From the NCBI RefSeq assembly GCF_013393385.1, contig NZ_AP023239.1:3906001-3970000 (forward strand): a stretch of 64,000 nucleotides of DNA, given 5' to 3'. Positions 24,406 to 35,276 of the stretch are shown here, piece after piece. The notes under the pieces are model-generated. The model searched no databases, had not been told where the DNA came from, and was given only the letters and a program-made list of their open reading frames with translations. A program made the position numbers and the translations under genes. Position 1 is the stretch's first letter. Each line of letters starts with the position of its first letter. This stretch comes from Paenibacillus sp. URB8-2 (GTDB lineage: Bacteria; Bacillota; Bacilli; Paenibacillales; Paenibacillaceae).

Positions 24406-25224
24406 CTACATTCTGTAATTATGCGAACCGATTTTTATGATAACTGTATAGCCTGTATAACGGCCTACCGCTGACGGAAGCCTTCTTCCCGCGGGCAATC
24501 TCTGCAAATACTCAAAATCCGGGTGAAACGTCTCATCCAGAAGATAAGCAGATGTTCTGCTGCCCGGCACTCTCTTTCTGTTCAGAGCGGTAATAATTCC
24601 CTCGGCGGTGGTAATACCGATTCCATGCCCGTAATACATTCCTTTGCCCAGCACGATAACATTCTCGCCCTGCCATTCCGGTTTGTTCGGGTCATGGTCT
24701 GGATTCTTGAAATACTGCACATCACCGGGATAGGCTTCCTCCCTGTTACTGATCGCAGTTAACTGTAAATCGCTGTCATAATGCCAATCATAGAGCAGCA
24801 GGTTTCTAAAGTACGAATTAAATACCTCTTCGCCCAGCGCATCAAGAACTCCCTTATATAAAACAACCACCACGGCTGTTGCGCACTCAAAGGCATACAG
24901 ACGGCCGTTCCGGAAAATATCATTGATCGCGTCGGACGGTAAAACCCCGTTATTTAAGAGGAGTCCTCCTTTATTCGTACGCGACCAAAAGTAACGATTG
25001 CCCCTGGTGTTCTCAAACGGGACAAAGGTCACTCCGCTTGCATTAAGCGCGACAGCCGCTTCAACAATGCGCCTTCTGGTATTCAGCTCAAATACGAGTG
25101 CGGCGGGTGATTCGTAAACATAGGTTTCCGGACTTCTCTGCTTCTTCTCCACTATCTCTCTCTCCACACCTGATAGCGTTGACATATCAATTCCGTTCTG
25201 GTCGCCGTTCAAAAAAATAATCAC
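24406..25224 (-). CDS. tgl: spore coat protein-glutamine gamma-glutamyltransferase (transglutaminase)
   Basis: 272 residues; GTG at 25224 with GGAGGAGC upstream. Forms epsilon-(gamma-glutamyl)lysine cross-links in coat proteins late in sporulation. The catalytic Cys is C114 (AFECATAVVV), with E187 (WQGENVIV) and H200 (YYGHGIGI) at the positions reported for Bacillus subtilis Tgl (C116, E187, H200). Slightly longer than the 245-residue Bacillus enzyme. Monocistronic, lying between tRNA genes and IS debris, with a 20-base repeat on both sides. Confidence 0.93.
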   Translation of the reverse strand: MIIFLNGDQNGIDMSTLSGVEREIVEKKQRSPETYVYESPAALVFELNTRRRIVEAAVALNASGVTFVPFENTRGNRYFWSRTNKGGLLLNNGVLPSDAINDIFRNGRLYAFECATAVVVVLYKGVLDALGEEVFNSYFRNLLLYDWHYDSDLQLTAISNREEAYPGDVQYFKNPDHDPNKPEWQGENVIVLGKGMYYGHGIGITTAEGIITALNRKRVPGSRTSAYLLDETFHPDFEYLQRLPAGRRLPSAVGRYTGYTVIIKIGSHNYRM

Positions 25225-25320
25225 CGCTGCTCCTCCATTACTCGTTTTTCTCTGGATATGGGTTATTGTACGTGGCGTCGCCCAGGTATGTGCGAAATTG
25301 AATATCTATCCTTAGACAGC

Positions 25321-25346
25321 AAAAAACCCTTGCTGCGCAAGGGTTT
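25321..25346 (-). terminator. intrinsic terminator of the tRNA pair
   Basis: AAACCCTT-GCGCAGC-AAGGGTTT followed by TTTTGCTG on the minus strand, nine bases after tRNA-Ile2. Confidence 0.85.
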
Positions 25347-25354
25347 CAGTGAAG

Positions 25355-25428
25355 TGGGCCCTGAGGGACTCGAACCCCCGACCAATCGGTTATGAGCCGA
25401 CCGCTCTAACCAACTGAGCTAAGGGCCC
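25355..25428 (-). tRNA. tRNA-Ile2 (anticodon CAU, lysidine-modified)
   Basis: 74 nt. Acceptor GGGCCCT with AGGGCCC, D arm TAGCTCAGTTGGTTAGAGC, anticodon loop CTCATAA (CAU), T arm GGGGGTTCGAGTCCC, discriminator A, no encoded CCA. The pattern GGxCC..TTAGCTCAG with CTCATAA fits Ile2, whose C34 becomes lysidine to read AUA, rather than elongator Met. Identity from CAU alone is ambiguous. Confidence 0.85.
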
Positions 25429-25477
25429 TGATCAAATATCCGTATACAATAATTGCTGTTTGAACTTTCCGGTAAAT

Positions 25478-25558
<81 letters not shown>

Positions 25559-25640
25559 TCAGTAATCATATTCAAACAGCGACAATAAATAATATACATT
25601 ACAACATGGTGTAAAGTCAAGGGCTGACCGCTAATCTTTT

Positions 25641-25805
25641 TCAGGGAAGAAAACGGACACCGTATTTTCCTTTGCGCGAACGGTAAATTTCCACCAGTTG
25701 CGGATCATGGTAGCCATAAATCCAGCCATCCTGTTCAAGCCGCTTGGCCAGACAGCCCGCCTGAAACCTTGTTCTGAACAGCTTGGCGAAATAAACCCAG
25801 TTCAT
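25641..25805 (-). CDS. small conserved-type hypothetical protein
   Basis: 54 residues from the ATG at 25805 (MNWVYFAKLFRTRFQ...), preceded by GGAAGGGG; a longer start at 25826 is possible. Contains a helical stretch QAGCLAKRLEQDGW and a basic C-terminus (SRKGKYGVRFLP). No family assignment. It lies between the tRNA pair and the pyr operon terminator. Confidence 0.5.
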   Translation of the reverse strand: MNWVYFAKLFRTRFQAGCLAKRLEQDGWIYGYHDPQLVEIYRSRKGKYGVRFLP

Positions 25806-25942
25806 GATGCGCTCTGCCCCTTCCATAAAAGATGTTCATGTCCTCTTCGATTGTTAGCTTGCCCATTTTAATAAAAAACTTGCGGCACCCGTTCAAGTTC
25901 TCCGGAATAGCACAATCACGTGACCTGATAAAATTAATGATT

Positions 25943-25968
25943 AAAACCGCCCATTGCTGGACGGTTTT
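25943..25968 (-). terminator. intrinsic terminator of the pyr operon
   Basis: AAAACCGTCC-AGCAAT-GGGCGGTTTT, palindromic enough to work both ways, 40 bases after the pyrE stop on the minus strand. Confidence 0.75.
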
Positions 25969-26008
25969 AATACAAGTCGTTAATATCATGCGCTTCAAGT
26001 AAACGATA

Positions 26009-26650
26009 TTATTTCCCGAATGCGGATGGATCGCGTCTCCACGACTGCAACAGCTCTACATCTTCCGCTGCGATTTTGCCTTGACCCAGAGCAACATCGA
26101 TCAGGGTGCTGTAATTGGACAGGCTTTGCAGCGGAATTCCCGCTTCTTCGAACGCGTTAGTCGCACGGTCCAGTTCATAGCTGAAAATCGCCAGTACCGC
26201 AAGCGGTTCGCCTCCTGCTTCCTTCACAGCCTGCGCGGCTTTGAGCGAGCTTCCTCCGGTGGAGATCAAGTCCTCGATTACTATGACCTTTTGACCGGGG
26301 GAGATAATGCCTTCGATCTGGTTCTGTTTGCCATGTCCTTTAGCCTTATCACGGATATAGGCCATCGGTAGATTCAGCTTGTCCGCTACCCAGGCGGCAT
26401 GAGGAATGCCGGCGGTTGCGGTTCCGGCGATAACCTCTGTGCCGGGATACTCGGCCGCGATCAATTCCGCGAACGCGTCGGCGATGTAGCTGCGGATTTC
26501 CGGGTACGAAAGGGTAAGCCGGTTATCGCAGTAAATCGGGGACTTGATGCCCGATGTCCACGTAAAAGGCTCCTGCGGGCGCAGGGCGACCGCTTGGATC
26601 TTCAATAAGTAAGCGGCAATTTGTTCACTTCTATTCAGCAATGGGCTCAC
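26009..26650 (-). CDS. pyrE: orotate phosphoribosyltransferase
   Basis: 213 residues. Transfers phosphoribosyl from PRPP to orotate, giving OMP, the fifth step of UMP synthesis. The PRPP loop is [14 protein letters not shown] (near 120-133), with the catalytic flexible-loop lysines in [16 protein letters not shown] start overlapping the pyrF stop (GTGA), so translation is coupled. Last gene of the operon. Confidence 0.96.
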   Translation of the reverse strand: MSPLLNRSEQIAAYLLKIQAVALRPQEPFTWTSGIKSPIYCDNRLTLSYPEIRSYIADAFAELIAAEYPGTEVIAGTATAGIPHAAWVADKLNLPMAYIRDKAKGHGKQNQIEGIISPGQKVIVIEDLISTGGSSLKAAQAVKEAGGEPLAVLAIFSYELDRATNAFEEAGIPLQSLSNYSTLIDVALGQGKIAAEDVELLQSWRRDPSAFGK

Positions 26651-27381
26651 GCGTGAATCATCTCCTCAATTATATGCTCAGCAGCCTGATGCGGGTCTGA
26701 AGCTGCCGTTATAGGCCGTCCTACGACCAGAAAGTGGCTTCCCTGCCGGATCGCCTGTCCCGGCGTCATGACGCGGCTCTGGTCGTCCAGCGAAGATCCG
26801 GACGGACGAATGCCGGGGGTCACGGTGCAGAATGCAGGGCCGCAGGCTGCCGATATGGCAGCGGCTTCCATAGGCGACGCCACGACGCCGTCAAGACCGG
26901 CGGCTGCGGCGAGCTTCGCGTACCGCACGACCGTATCCGGCACTTCGCCGGGAATGCCGATCTCGCCGTTCATGACGGCCTGACTGGTGCTGGTAAGCTG
27001 GGTCACCGCAATAACCAGCGGACGGGTTAGCGCAGGGTTATTGCGCAAGGCCGCATCGATGCCTTCCCTTGCGGCGGCCATCATGGCCGAACCGCCGGAT
27101 GCATGTACGTTGAACATATCGACGCCAAGGGCGGTCACGCTCTCGGCTCCGCCTTTTACCGTGTTCGGGATATCATGCATCTTCACATCAAGAAATACGG
27201 AGTAGCCGAGGGATTTCAGCTCTTTGACAAAATCCGGACCGGCAGCGTAGAACAGCTGCATGCCGACCTTCATATAGCACGGAATGCCTTTCAGCTTATC
27301 GATCAGTTCCTTCGCCTGCCCGGCATCCGGGTAATCAAGCGGGATCATCAGACGATTGGCCATGCTCTCCCACTTCTTCAT
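26647..27381 (-). CDS. pyrF: orotidine 5'-phosphate decarboxylase
   Basis: 244 residues from the ATG at 27381 (GGAG seven bases upstream); the longer frame to 27477 is not supported. Decarboxylates OMP to UMP. The catalytic DxKxxD motif is [12 protein letters not shown]; phosphate-binding [10 protein letters not shown] and VGRPIT are present. Lies between carB and pyrE, with a four-base overlap onto pyrE. Confidence 0.96.
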   Translation of the reverse strand: MKKWESMANRLMIPLDYPDAGQAKELIDKLKGIPCYMKVGMQLFYAAGPDFVKELKSLGYSVFLDVKMHDIPNTVKGGAESVTALGVDMFNVHASGGSAMMAAAREGIDAALRNNPALTRPLVIAVTQLTSTSQAVMNGEIGIPGEVPDTVVRYAKLAAAAGLDGVVASPMEAAAISAACGPAFCTVTPGIRPSGSSLDDQSRVMTPGQAIRQGSHFLVVGRPITAASDPHQAAEHIIEEMIHA

Positions 27382-27514
27382 AACAACACTCCTTCGCTGG
27401 ATATGTGAACAAGCTCTCGATCTTTCTGTCCGACGAAAAGGCCCAGGCACAGCGGAACGGTCTGCGAGATGACGCAAACCGTTCCTGATATTTCTTATGC
27501 CTTACGCACTTTTC

Positions 27515-30500
27515 TTATTGTCCCACAAAAGCGGGCATCGACTGCGAGGAGAAGTTGATCGTCTCCAGCATGCGCAGCAGCGCCGTTACGGTATCCAGCG
27601 ACGTCATGCAGACGATGCCGTTCTCGACCGCTTCGCGGCGGATAAGGAAGCCGTCCCGCTCCGGCGTCTTGCCCTTCGTGAGTGTGTTGAACACGAAGTT
27701 CGCCTGGCCGCTGCGGATAATGTCGATAATGGTAGGCTCCCCTTCGCCGAGCTTGTTGACGTTCATGACGTTGAGGCCCGCATTTTCCAGCGCCGAAGCG
27801 GTGCCGCCCGTAGCAATGATCTTATAGCCCAGGCGGTGGAAGCCTTTCATCAGCTCGACCGCTTCCTCTTTATCCTTGTCGGCCACGGTTACGATAATCG
27901 AGCCGGTGGTTGGGATTTTCATGCCTGCACCGATCAGACCTTTATACAGAGCCTTGGCATACAATCTGTCGCGGCCCATGACTTCGCCGGTCGATTTCAT
28001 TTCCGGACCCAGCGTCGGTTCTACTCTGCGCAGCTTGGCGAAGGAGAAGACCGGCACTTTGACGGAGACGAAGTCGCTCTCCGGCCACAGGCCTTCGCTG
28101 TACCCTTCGTCCTTCAGCTTGCCGCCGAGAATAACCTTCGTTGCCAGATGAGCCATCGGAATGCCTGTCACTTTGCTCAGGAACGGTACGGTACGCGACG
28201 AACGCGGATTCACTTCGATCACGTAAACCTCGCCCTTGTAGATGACAAACTGGATATTAACCAGTCCGACCGTCTTCAATTCTTTGGCGATCTTGATCGT
28301 GATCTCCGAGATTTTGCGTTTCAGGTCTTCCTTCAGATGCTGCGGAGGATATACCGCGATGGAGTCGCCGGAGTGGACGCCCGCGCGTTCCACGTGCTCC
28401 ATAATGCCGGGAATAACTACCGTTTCGCCGTCGCAGATGGCGTCGACTTCAACCTCTTTGCCGAGCATGTAACGGTCGATCAGCACAGGGTGATCCGGGT
28501 TGACCTTAACCGCCTCTTTCATATAGGTCAGCAGTTCGTTATCGGAATAGACAATCTCCATCGCCCGTCCGCCAAGCACGTAGGAAGGACGCACCAGAAC
28601 CGGATAGCCGAGCGACTGGGCCGTACCTACGGCTTCTTCCACCGTCGTTACGGTGCTGCCCTGCGGCTGCGCGATATCCAGACGCGACAGCAGTGCTTCG
28701 AACCGCTTGCGGTCTTCCGCCTCGTCAATGCTTGTGAGGCTTGTGCCAAGAATTTTCACGCCAGCTGCGCTGAGCGGCGCGGCCAGGTTGATCGCTGTCT
28801 GTCCGCCGAACTGTACGATGACGCCGATCGGTTTCTCCTGCTCGATGACATTCATTACATCCTCAAAGAACAGCGGTTCGAAATAGAGCCGGTCGGAGGT
28901 GTTGAAGTCGGTGGATACCGTCTCCGGGTTATTATTGATAATGACCGCTTCGTATCCGGCCTTCTGGATTGCCCAGACGGCATGCACCGTAGAGTAGTCA
29001 AACTCAATGCCCTGGCCGATACGGATCGGGCCGGAGCCAAGAACAACCACTTTTTGCTTATCGGATGGAAGCACTTCGTTCTCGGTTTCGTAAGTCGAGT
29101 AATAGTATGGCGTAGTCGCCTCGAATTCGGCCGCGCAGGTGTCAACCATCTTGTAGACGGGCTTAAGTCCCTGCTCCAGGCGCAACGTCCGCACCTCGGC
29201 TTCCTTCGTTTGTTTGCCTCCAGGCTGGCCTTCGGCCCGCAGTTCGGCAATGGCGCGGTCGGTAAAGCCAAGACGCTTCGCCTGGTACAGCGTTTCCGGC
29301 GTCAGGCTCTCTTCTTCGCGAATGCGGTCCTCGAAGCCGATCAAGCCTTCGATCTTATCGAGGAACCACCAGTCTACCTGGGTAATATCCTGAATCTCCT
29401 GAAGCTGATATCCGCGGCGGAATGCCTCGGCAATCAGGAAGATGCGCTCGTCGTCCGGCTTGGCCAGACGGGTCTTCAGCACTTCATCCTCAAGCAGTTC
29501 CGCTCCCGGCAGCTTGAACCGGTGAACCCCGATCTCCAGCGAACGGATCGCTTTGTGGATTGACTCCTCGAAGGTGCGGCCGATGGCCATGACTTCGCCG
29601 GTCGCCTTCATCTGCGTGCCGAGCTTGCGGTTCGCATGCGTGAACTTGTCAAACGGCCAGCGCGGGATTTTGCTGACGATATAATCCAGCGTAGGCTCGA
29701 AGCAGGCATAAGTCTGCCCCGTAACCGGGTTGACGATTTCATCGAGCGTGTAGCCGAGAGCGATTTTGGCCGCCATTTTGGCAATCGGATAGCCAGTAGC
29801 TTTCGAAGCCAGCGCCGACGAACGGCTGACACGCGGGTTAACCTCGATGACATAGTATTGATAGCTCTGAGGATCAAGCGCGAACTGCACGTTGCAGCCG
29901 CCTTCGATGTTCAGCGCGCGGATGATCTTCAGAGAGGCGCTGCGGAGCATTTGGTACTCACGGTCAGACAGCGTTTGGCTCGGAGCCACAACGATACTGT
30001 CGCCGGTATGCACGCCGACCGGGTCAAAGTTCTCCATGTTGCAGACCACGATGCAGTTGTCGTTCGCATCGCGCATAACTTCATATTCGACTTCCTTCAT
30101 GCCGGCGATGCTCTTCTCGATCAGGCACTGGCCGATCGGGCTGTAGCGAATGCCGGATTTGACCGTCTCGCGAAGCTCTTCTTCATTCGCGCAAATCCCG
30201 CCGCCGGTGCCGCCCAGCGTGTAAGCCGGACGGACGATCAGCGGATAGCCGATCTCCTCGGCGAACGCCAGCGCTTCTTCCAGCGTCGTAACAATCGTGC
30301 TGTCAGGTACGGGCTGTTCAAGTTCCCGCATCAGGTCGCGGAACAGGTCGCGGTCTTCCGCTTTCTCGATGGAATGCAGCTGGGTGCCGAGCAGCTTGAC
30401 GTTCTCCTGCTCCAGCACGCCGGCGCGCGCCAGCTCGACGGCCATGTTCAGGCCGGTCTGACCGCCAAGTGTTGGCAGCAGTCCGTCGGGACGCTCCTGG

Positions 30501-30736
30501 CGGATAATTCCGGTGACGAAGTCGAGCGTAATCGGTTCGATATATACTTTATCCGCCATGTTCGTATCGGTCATGATGGTGGCGGGGTTGCTGTTGATCA
30601 GAATAACCTCGACGCCTTCTTCTTTCAGCGCCTGGCAGGCCTGGGTTCCGGCGTAGTCGAATTCGGCCGCCTGGCCGATTACAATCGGTCCGGAGCCGAT
30701 CACGAGTATCTTTTTGAGCTTATCGTTCTTAGGCAT
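27515..30736 (-). CDS. carB: carbamoyl-phosphate synthase large subunit
   Basis: 1073 residues, full length. Two homologous ATP-grasp halves ([13 protein letters not shown] near 170, [15 protein letters not shown] near 715) make carbamoyl phosphate from bicarbonate, ammonia and two ATP. A C-terminal MGS-like allosteric domain ([12 protein letters not shown]...) normally binds UMP/PRPP. It starts four bases after carA. In bacilli the pyr-linked copy is the pyrimidine-repressed enzyme (pyrAB). Confidence 0.97.
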   Translation of the reverse strand: MPKNDKLKKILVIGSGPIVIGQAAEFDYAGTQACQALKEEGVEVILINSNPATIMTDTNMADKVYIEPITLDFVTGIIRQERPDGLLPTLGGQTGLNMAVELARAGVLEQENVKLLGTQLHSIEKAEDRDLFRDLMRELEQPVPDSTIVTTLEEALAFAEEIGYPLIVRPAYTLGGTGGGICANEEELRETVKSGIRYSPIGQCLIEKSIAGMKEVEYEVMRDANDNCIVVCNMENFDPVGVHTGDSIVVAPSQTLSDREYQMLRSASLKIIRALNIEGGCNVQFALDPQSYQYYVIEVNPRVSRSSALASKATGYPIAKMAAKIALGYTLDEIVNPVTGQTYACFEPTLDYIVSKIPRWPFDKFTHANRKLGTQMKATGEVMAIGRTFEESIHKAIRSLEIGVHRFKLPGAELLEDEVLKTRLAKPDDERIFLIAEAFRRGYQLQEIQDITQVDWWFLDKIEGLIGFEDRIREEESLTPETLYQAKRLGFTDRAIAELRAEGQPGGKQTKEAEVRTLRLEQGLKPVYKMVDTCAAEFEATTPYYYSTYETENEVLPSDKQKVVVLGSGPIRIGQGIEFDYSTVHAVWAIQKAGYEAVIINNNPETVSTDFNTSDRLYFEPLFFEDVMNVIEQEKPIGVIVQFGGQTAINLAAPLSAAGVKILGTSLTSIDEAEDRKRFEALLSRLDIAQPQGSTVTTVEEAVGTAQSLGYPVLVRPSYVLGGRAMEIVYSDNELLTYMKEAVKVNPDHPVLIDRYMLGKEVEVDAICDGETVVIPGIMEHVERAGVHSGDSIAVYPPQHLKEDLKRKISEITIKIAKELKTVGLVNIQFVIYKGEVYVIEVNPRSSRTVPFLSKVTGIPMAHLATKVILGGKLKDEGYSEGLWPESDFVSVKVPVFSFAKLRRVEPTLGPEMKSTGEVMGRDRLYAKALYKGLIGAGMKIPTTGSIIVTVADKDKEEAVELMKGFHRLGYKIIATGGTASALENAGLNVMNVNKLGEGEPTIIDIIRSGQANFVFNTLTKGKTPERDGFLIRREAVENGIVCMTSLDTVTALLRMLETINFSSQSMPAFVGQ

Positions 30737-30740
30737 TCTA

Positions 30741-31919
30741 TTAGTAGGCTCCTTTCACGGCTTCAAGCTGCTGTCTCGGGGTTGGCGCCGCGATCCGCGC
30801 GTTCGCCGCAAGCTGGGCTTGACGGGAAATAGCGGGAGTATTGCGCTTGTGCTCCGCGATCATATCCAGAAAACGGTCGAATAAATAGCTGCTGTCATGC
30901 GGTCCCGGAGCCGCTTCCGGATGGTACTGCACCGAGAAAGCGGGGTAGCGGGTGTGCTTCAGCCCTTCAATCGTCTTGTCGTTATTGTTGATATGCGTAA
31001 CTTCAAGCTCCGTACCGTTTACGGACTCTTCGTTTACGGTGTAACCGTGATTCTGCGACGTAATGTAGCAGCGTCCGCTCTCCAGCTCTTTGACCGGATG
31101 GTTGCCGCCGCGGTGTCCGAATTTAAGCTTCTCGGTATCCGCGCCGCAGGCTAGCGCAAACAGCTGGTGTCCAAGACAGATGCCGAAGATCGGGTATTCG
31201 CCGAGCAGCTCGGAAATCGTCTTAACCGCGTATGGCACGTCTTTGGGGTCCCCGGGACCGTTGGACAGCTGGATGCCGTCCGGGTTGATGCGGCGGATTT
31301 CGTCAGCCGTAACGTTATGGGGAACGACGATGACATCGCAGCCGCGGTTGTTCAGTTCGCGCAGAATCCCCGTCTTGGCGCCGTAGTCCACGAGCACGAT
31401 TTTTTCCTTGGTTCCGGGACTGCTGTATGCGCTGGCGGTTGAAGTGCGGGCTACCTGGTTGCGCAGCTCGGCGATCGATGTATCGTTCATCATTTCCATC
31501 AGCTCTTCCACCGGCTTGATCGAAGTGGTCAGGATAGCCTTCATCGTGCCGTAGTGGCGGATGATGCGCGTCAGCATCCGGGTATCGATGTCGCTGATGC
31601 CGGGAATGTCGTATTCTTTCAGCAGGTCGTCGACGCTGTATTCGGCGCGCCAGTTGCTCGGCACCGTCTCATGCCGGCGCACGACGAAGCCGTGCACGAA
31701 GGGGCGCACGGACTCAAAATCATCACGCGTAATCCCGTAATTCCCGATCAGCGGATAAGTCATCGTGACGATTTGCCCGCAGTACGAAGGATCGGACAGC
31801 ACCTCCTGATATCCCGTAATCCCCGTATTAAAAACAACCTCGCCAGTCTTCTCGCCCTCTGCGCCGAATGCGGTGCCGGTAAACAGCGTTCCGTCCTGTA
31901 GCAGCAATCTAGCCTGCAT
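30741..31919 (-). CDS. carA: carbamoyl-phosphate synthase small (glutaminase) subunit
   Basis: 392 residues from the ATG at 31919 with GGGAG nine bases before; a start at 31940 lacks a ribosome site. The class I amidotransferase domain has the nucleophile in GICLGHQ and the His/Glu pair in YHPEAAPGP. It feeds ammonia from glutamine to CarB through an internal tunnel. Operon member between pyrC and carB. Confidence 0.97.
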   Translation of the reverse strand: MQARLLLQDGTLFTGTAFGAEGEKTGEVVFNTGITGYQEVLSDPSYCGQIVTMTYPLIGNYGITRDDFESVRPFVHGFVVRRHETVPSNWRAEYSVDDLLKEYDIPGISDIDTRMLTRIIRHYGTMKAILTTSIKPVEELMEMMNDTSIAELRNQVARTSTASAYSSPGTKEKIVLVDYGAKTGILRELNNRGCDVIVVPHNVTADEIRRINPDGIQLSNGPGDPKDVPYAVKTISELLGEYPIFGICLGHQLFALACGADTEKLKFGHRGGNHPVKELESGRCYITSQNHGYTVNEESVNGTELEVTHINNNDKTIEGLKHTRYPAFSVQYHPEAAPGPHDSSYLFDRFLDMIAEHKRNTPAISRQAQLAANARIAAPTPRQQLEAVKGAY

Positions 31920-32042
31920 TCCTTTCCACTCCCTCTTCATTCTGTAGTTTCAAACTGTATATTTCCTGTTTCGCCGGAGTGTCCCGCTTCGCTTGTTAAG
32001 CTTATTAGGCCTGCAGCCCGCTTCGTTCTTCCGGTTCGATTC

Positions 32043-33323
32043 TTATTCTTCACTCCATACAACCCGGCCGTCCGTAATGGTCATCACCGGCCAGCCTTTA
32101 AGCTTCCAGCCCGTAAACGGTGTATTCCGTCCCTTGCTGGCGAAGCTTTCCGGGTCAACTTCCTTCTCCGTCTCCAGATCGATGAGCGTCAGATCCGCCG
32201 GAGCTCCAGGTTCCAGCACACCGGTGTTCAGACCGAACACGCGGGCCGGATCGGCGGTCATTCTCTTGACCAGCAGGGAAAGATCCATCTTGCCGGCGGC
32301 GACAAACTTCGTATACATCAGCGGAAAAGCAGTCTCGAATCCGACAATGCCGAACGGTGCAGACTGCATCCCTTTGGCTTTCTCTTCCGCGCTGTGCGGC
32401 GCGTGGTCCGTCACGATGATATCGATGGTTCCGTCAAGCAAAGCTTCAATGCAGGCATCCACGTCGCGGCGCGAGCGCAGCGGCGGGTTCATTTTCCAGT
32501 TGGCGTCAAGGCCAGGGATGTCTTCTTCCGACAGCAGCAGATGATGAGGACAAACCTCGGCGGTCACACGGATGCCGATTTCCTTGGCCTGGCGAATCAG
32601 CCGCACCGACTGCTCCGTGCTGACATGGCACACATGGTAATGCACGCCTGTCGCTTCCGCGAGCAAAATATCCCGGCCGACATGAATCGCTTCCGACTCG
32701 TTCGGAATGCCCTTCAGCCCGTGCTTGCGGGCAAAGCTTCCTTCGGCCACCGGCGCTCCCACAACCAGTGAATTGTCCTCACAGTGTGCGATTACCGGCA
32801 TATCCATCTTCGCGGCGATATTCATCGCATCCTTCATCATTTGAGCCGTCTGCACGCCTACGCCGTCATCCGTAAAGCCAATGGCTCCGGCTTCCTTCAA
32901 TGCGGCAAAATCCGTAAGCTCCTGTCCCTGCTGACTCTTCGTGATCGCGGCGTAAGGCAGCACCTTGACCAGTCCCGCCGAGCGGGCCTTGTCCTCAACC
33001 AGCTTCACAACTTCCGGGCTGTCTGTCACCGGCTTGGTGTTCGGCATGCAGGCAATCGTTGTAAATCCGCCTTTGGCTGCCGAACGGCTGCCGGTCTCAA
33101 TCGTCTCCTTATGTTCAAAGCCCGGTTCGCGCAAATGCACGTGCATATCGATAAGCCCCGGAGCAAGCAGCTTGCCGGCGGCATCGATAGTATCCGAACC
33201 TTCGGCGATCGTCTCGTTCCCATTCAGAATCGCGGAGATCACACCGTTCTCAATCTGGATATGCTTGCGTTCCAAGACACCTTCCGCATTCAAAACACTG
33301 GCATTTTTGATAATCACGTTCAT
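32043..33323 (-). CDS. pyrC: dihydroorotase
   Basis: 426 residues, class I type as in Bacillus. Cyclises carbamoyl aspartate to dihydroorotate. Binuclear zinc ligands are visible in DMHVHLREPG (near 60), HCEDNS, HVSTEQS and the catalytic Asp in VTDHAPHS (near 305). AAAAGGAG precedes the ATG. A 98-base gap with a TATAAT-like box separates it from pyrB, so a minor internal promoter is possible. Confidence 0.97.
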   Translation of the reverse strand: MNVIIKNASVLNAEGVLERKHIQIENGVISAILNGNETIAEGSDTIDAAGKLLAPGLIDMHVHLREPGFEHKETIETGSRSAAKGGFTTIACMPNTKPVTDSPEVVKLVEDKARSAGLVKVLPYAAITKSQQGQELTDFAALKEAGAIGFTDDGVGVQTAQMMKDAMNIAAKMDMPVIAHCEDNSLVVGAPVAEGSFARKHGLKGIPNESEAIHVGRDILLAEATGVHYHVCHVSTEQSVRLIRQAKEIGIRVTAEVCPHHLLLSEEDIPGLDANWKMNPPLRSRRDVDACIEALLDGTIDIIVTDHAPHSAEEKAKGMQSAPFGIVGFETAFPLMYTKFVAAGKMDLSLLVKRMTADPARVFGLNTGVLEPGAPADLTLIDLETEKEVDPESFASKGRNTPFTGWKLKGWPVMTITDGRVVWSEE

Positions 33324-33421
33324 GCTTCTCCTTTTGCCCGCGACAAGAGCATCCGGGCTCTATCGTTATTATATAATAAAAATTCATGTTTGTGTATATT
33401 TATTAACCCTATTCAACTCGT

Positions 33422-34330
33422 TTATCGAATCGCTCTCTCAATGACCGCCATCCGCACCGGAACTCCATTGGACATCTGCGGAAAAATCAGCGATTTGGCG
33501 CTCTCGACTACCGCGTCGTCAATTTCGACGTTCCGATTGACCGGCGCCGGATGCATAATGACCGTATGCGAATCCAGTTTAGCTGCTCTCTCCTCCGTCA
33601 GGCCGAACTGCCGCCGGTACTCTTCAGCCGATTGCAGCATTCCGGAAGCATGCCGCTCCAGCTGTACGCGCAGCATCATGACCACGTCCGCTTTCAGCGC
33701 TTCGTCTATCGTGACATAAGGCGCATGTTCCATCAGCTCGGGAGCTTTCATATTCTCCGGCGCGCAGAACTGCACCTTGGCTCCCATCTTCGTCAGTCCC
33801 CACAGATTGGAGCGGGCTACCCGGCTGTGCATAATATCTCCGATAATCGATACGGTCAGGCCTTTGATTTCGCCGAAGGTCTTGAGCATGGTGTACAAAT
33901 CCAGCAGCGCCTGTGTCGGATGCTCGTTGTTGCCGTCGCCGGCGTTAATCAGCGGAATGGATACTTTTTCGGAAAGCTGGGCCAGCACGCCGCTCGGCTT
34001 CAGCCGGATGACTCCGGCATCGATGCCCATCGACTCCAGAGTGCGGACGGTATCGTAGATCGACTCGCCTTTCTCCACGCTGGAAGCCGCGGCTGTAAAG
34101 TTCAGCACCTGGGCTCCAAGACGCTTCTCCGCCATTTCAAACGAGAAGCGGGTGCGCGTGCTGTTCTCGAAGAACATGTTGGAAACAAACCGTGAGGCAA
34201 GCACCGAGCTTACCTTCTCCGTATGCTTGTCCCAATACGCCGCTCTGTCCAGTATGGCGGAAATTTCCGATGCGTCCAAACCTTTCAGCCCAAGAAGACT
34301 CCGTTCCTTTACTCTGGTAGCTGTCATCAT
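33422..34330 (-). CDS. pyrB: aspartate carbamoyltransferase catalytic subunit
   Basis: 302 residues. Condenses carbamoyl phosphate and aspartate. The carbamoyl-phosphate loop STRTRFSFE (near 56), the HPTQALLD motif and HPAPVNR are all present. No regulatory pyrI follows, as is usual in Gram-positives. It starts one base after pyrR; the pyrP uracil permease gene found between them in Bacillus subtilis is absent. Confidence 0.97.
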   Translation of the reverse strand: MMTATRVKERSLLGLKGLDASEISAILDRAAYWDKHTEKVSSVLASRFVSNMFFENSTRTRFSFEMAEKRLGAQVLNFTAAASSVEKGESIYDTVRTLESMGIDAGVIRLKPSGVLAQLSEKVSIPLINAGDGNNEHPTQALLDLYTMLKTFGEIKGLTVSIIGDIMHSRVARSNLWGLTKMGAKVQFCAPENMKAPELMEHAPYVTIDEALKADVVMMLRVQLERHASGMLQSAEEYRRQFGLTEERAAKLDSHTVIMHPAPVNRNVEIDDAVVESAKSLIFPQMSNGVPVRMAVIERAIR

Positions 34331-34331
34331 T

Positions 34332-34919
<588 letters not shown>

Positions 34920-34960
34920 TTACCCTCCAGGTAATGCGCCGTATCCCCATATCTATGGTG

Positions 34961-35125
34961 AAAATCAAAAACTCCTTGCCTAAAGCAGGCAAGGAGTGAA
35001 ATCCGCAGATTGAAGAAGATTGGCGGGCGCGCAGCAAAAGATCCCCGTACAGACAGACGGATACCTTCCGAAAAAGCCGCGAACCTCGATTCACGTTACC
35101 TTGCCAGCCTCACGGGACTGATTTA
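34961..35125 (-). promoter_or_regulatory. PyrR-responsive attenuator leader
   Basis: The minus-strand leader contains the PyrR-binding motif AGTCCCGTGAGGCTGGCAAG (about 35100-35120). About 100 bases later comes a terminator, ACTCCTTGCC / GGCAAGGAGT (34971-34997), with the T-rich tract TTTTTGATTTT. PyrR-UMP should stabilise the anti-antiterminator and stop transcription before pyrR. Only one such site was seen in the operon. Confidence 0.85.
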
Positions 35126-35150
35126 AAGGCGCTATTCATTTATCATTAGA

Positions 35151-35179
35151 ATTATGACAGAATGGACAGCCAGTGTCAA
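35151..35179 (-). promoter_or_regulatory. pyr operon promoter
   Basis: On the minus strand TTGACA (35174-35179), 17 bases, CATAAT (35151-35156): a near-consensus vegetative promoter upstream of the attenuator. Confidence 0.85.
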
Positions 35180-35216
35180 CTCCGGACAACTTCAAAATTC
35201 TTAGAGGGTTTTCTCG

Positions 35217-35257
35217 TAAAAAAACAGCCCCCGAACCCTAAACCGGCACGGAGGCTG
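35217..35257 (-). terminator. intrinsic terminator of dapL
   Basis: CAGCCTCCG / CGGGGGCTG (35225-35257) followed by TTTTTTTA on the minus strand, 20 bases after the dapL stop. Confidence 0.85.
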
Positions 35258-35276
35258 CTGCATTCAAAAGCATTGA

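Noticed and set aside
27497..29563. 688-codon open frame antisense to carB, and similar long frames opposite ileS, murF, murE and dapL
   Set aside because: High-GC third positions of real genes leave the opposite strand open. These frames lack ribosome sites and read as Arg/His-rich nonsense, while the sense frames are clear enzymes.
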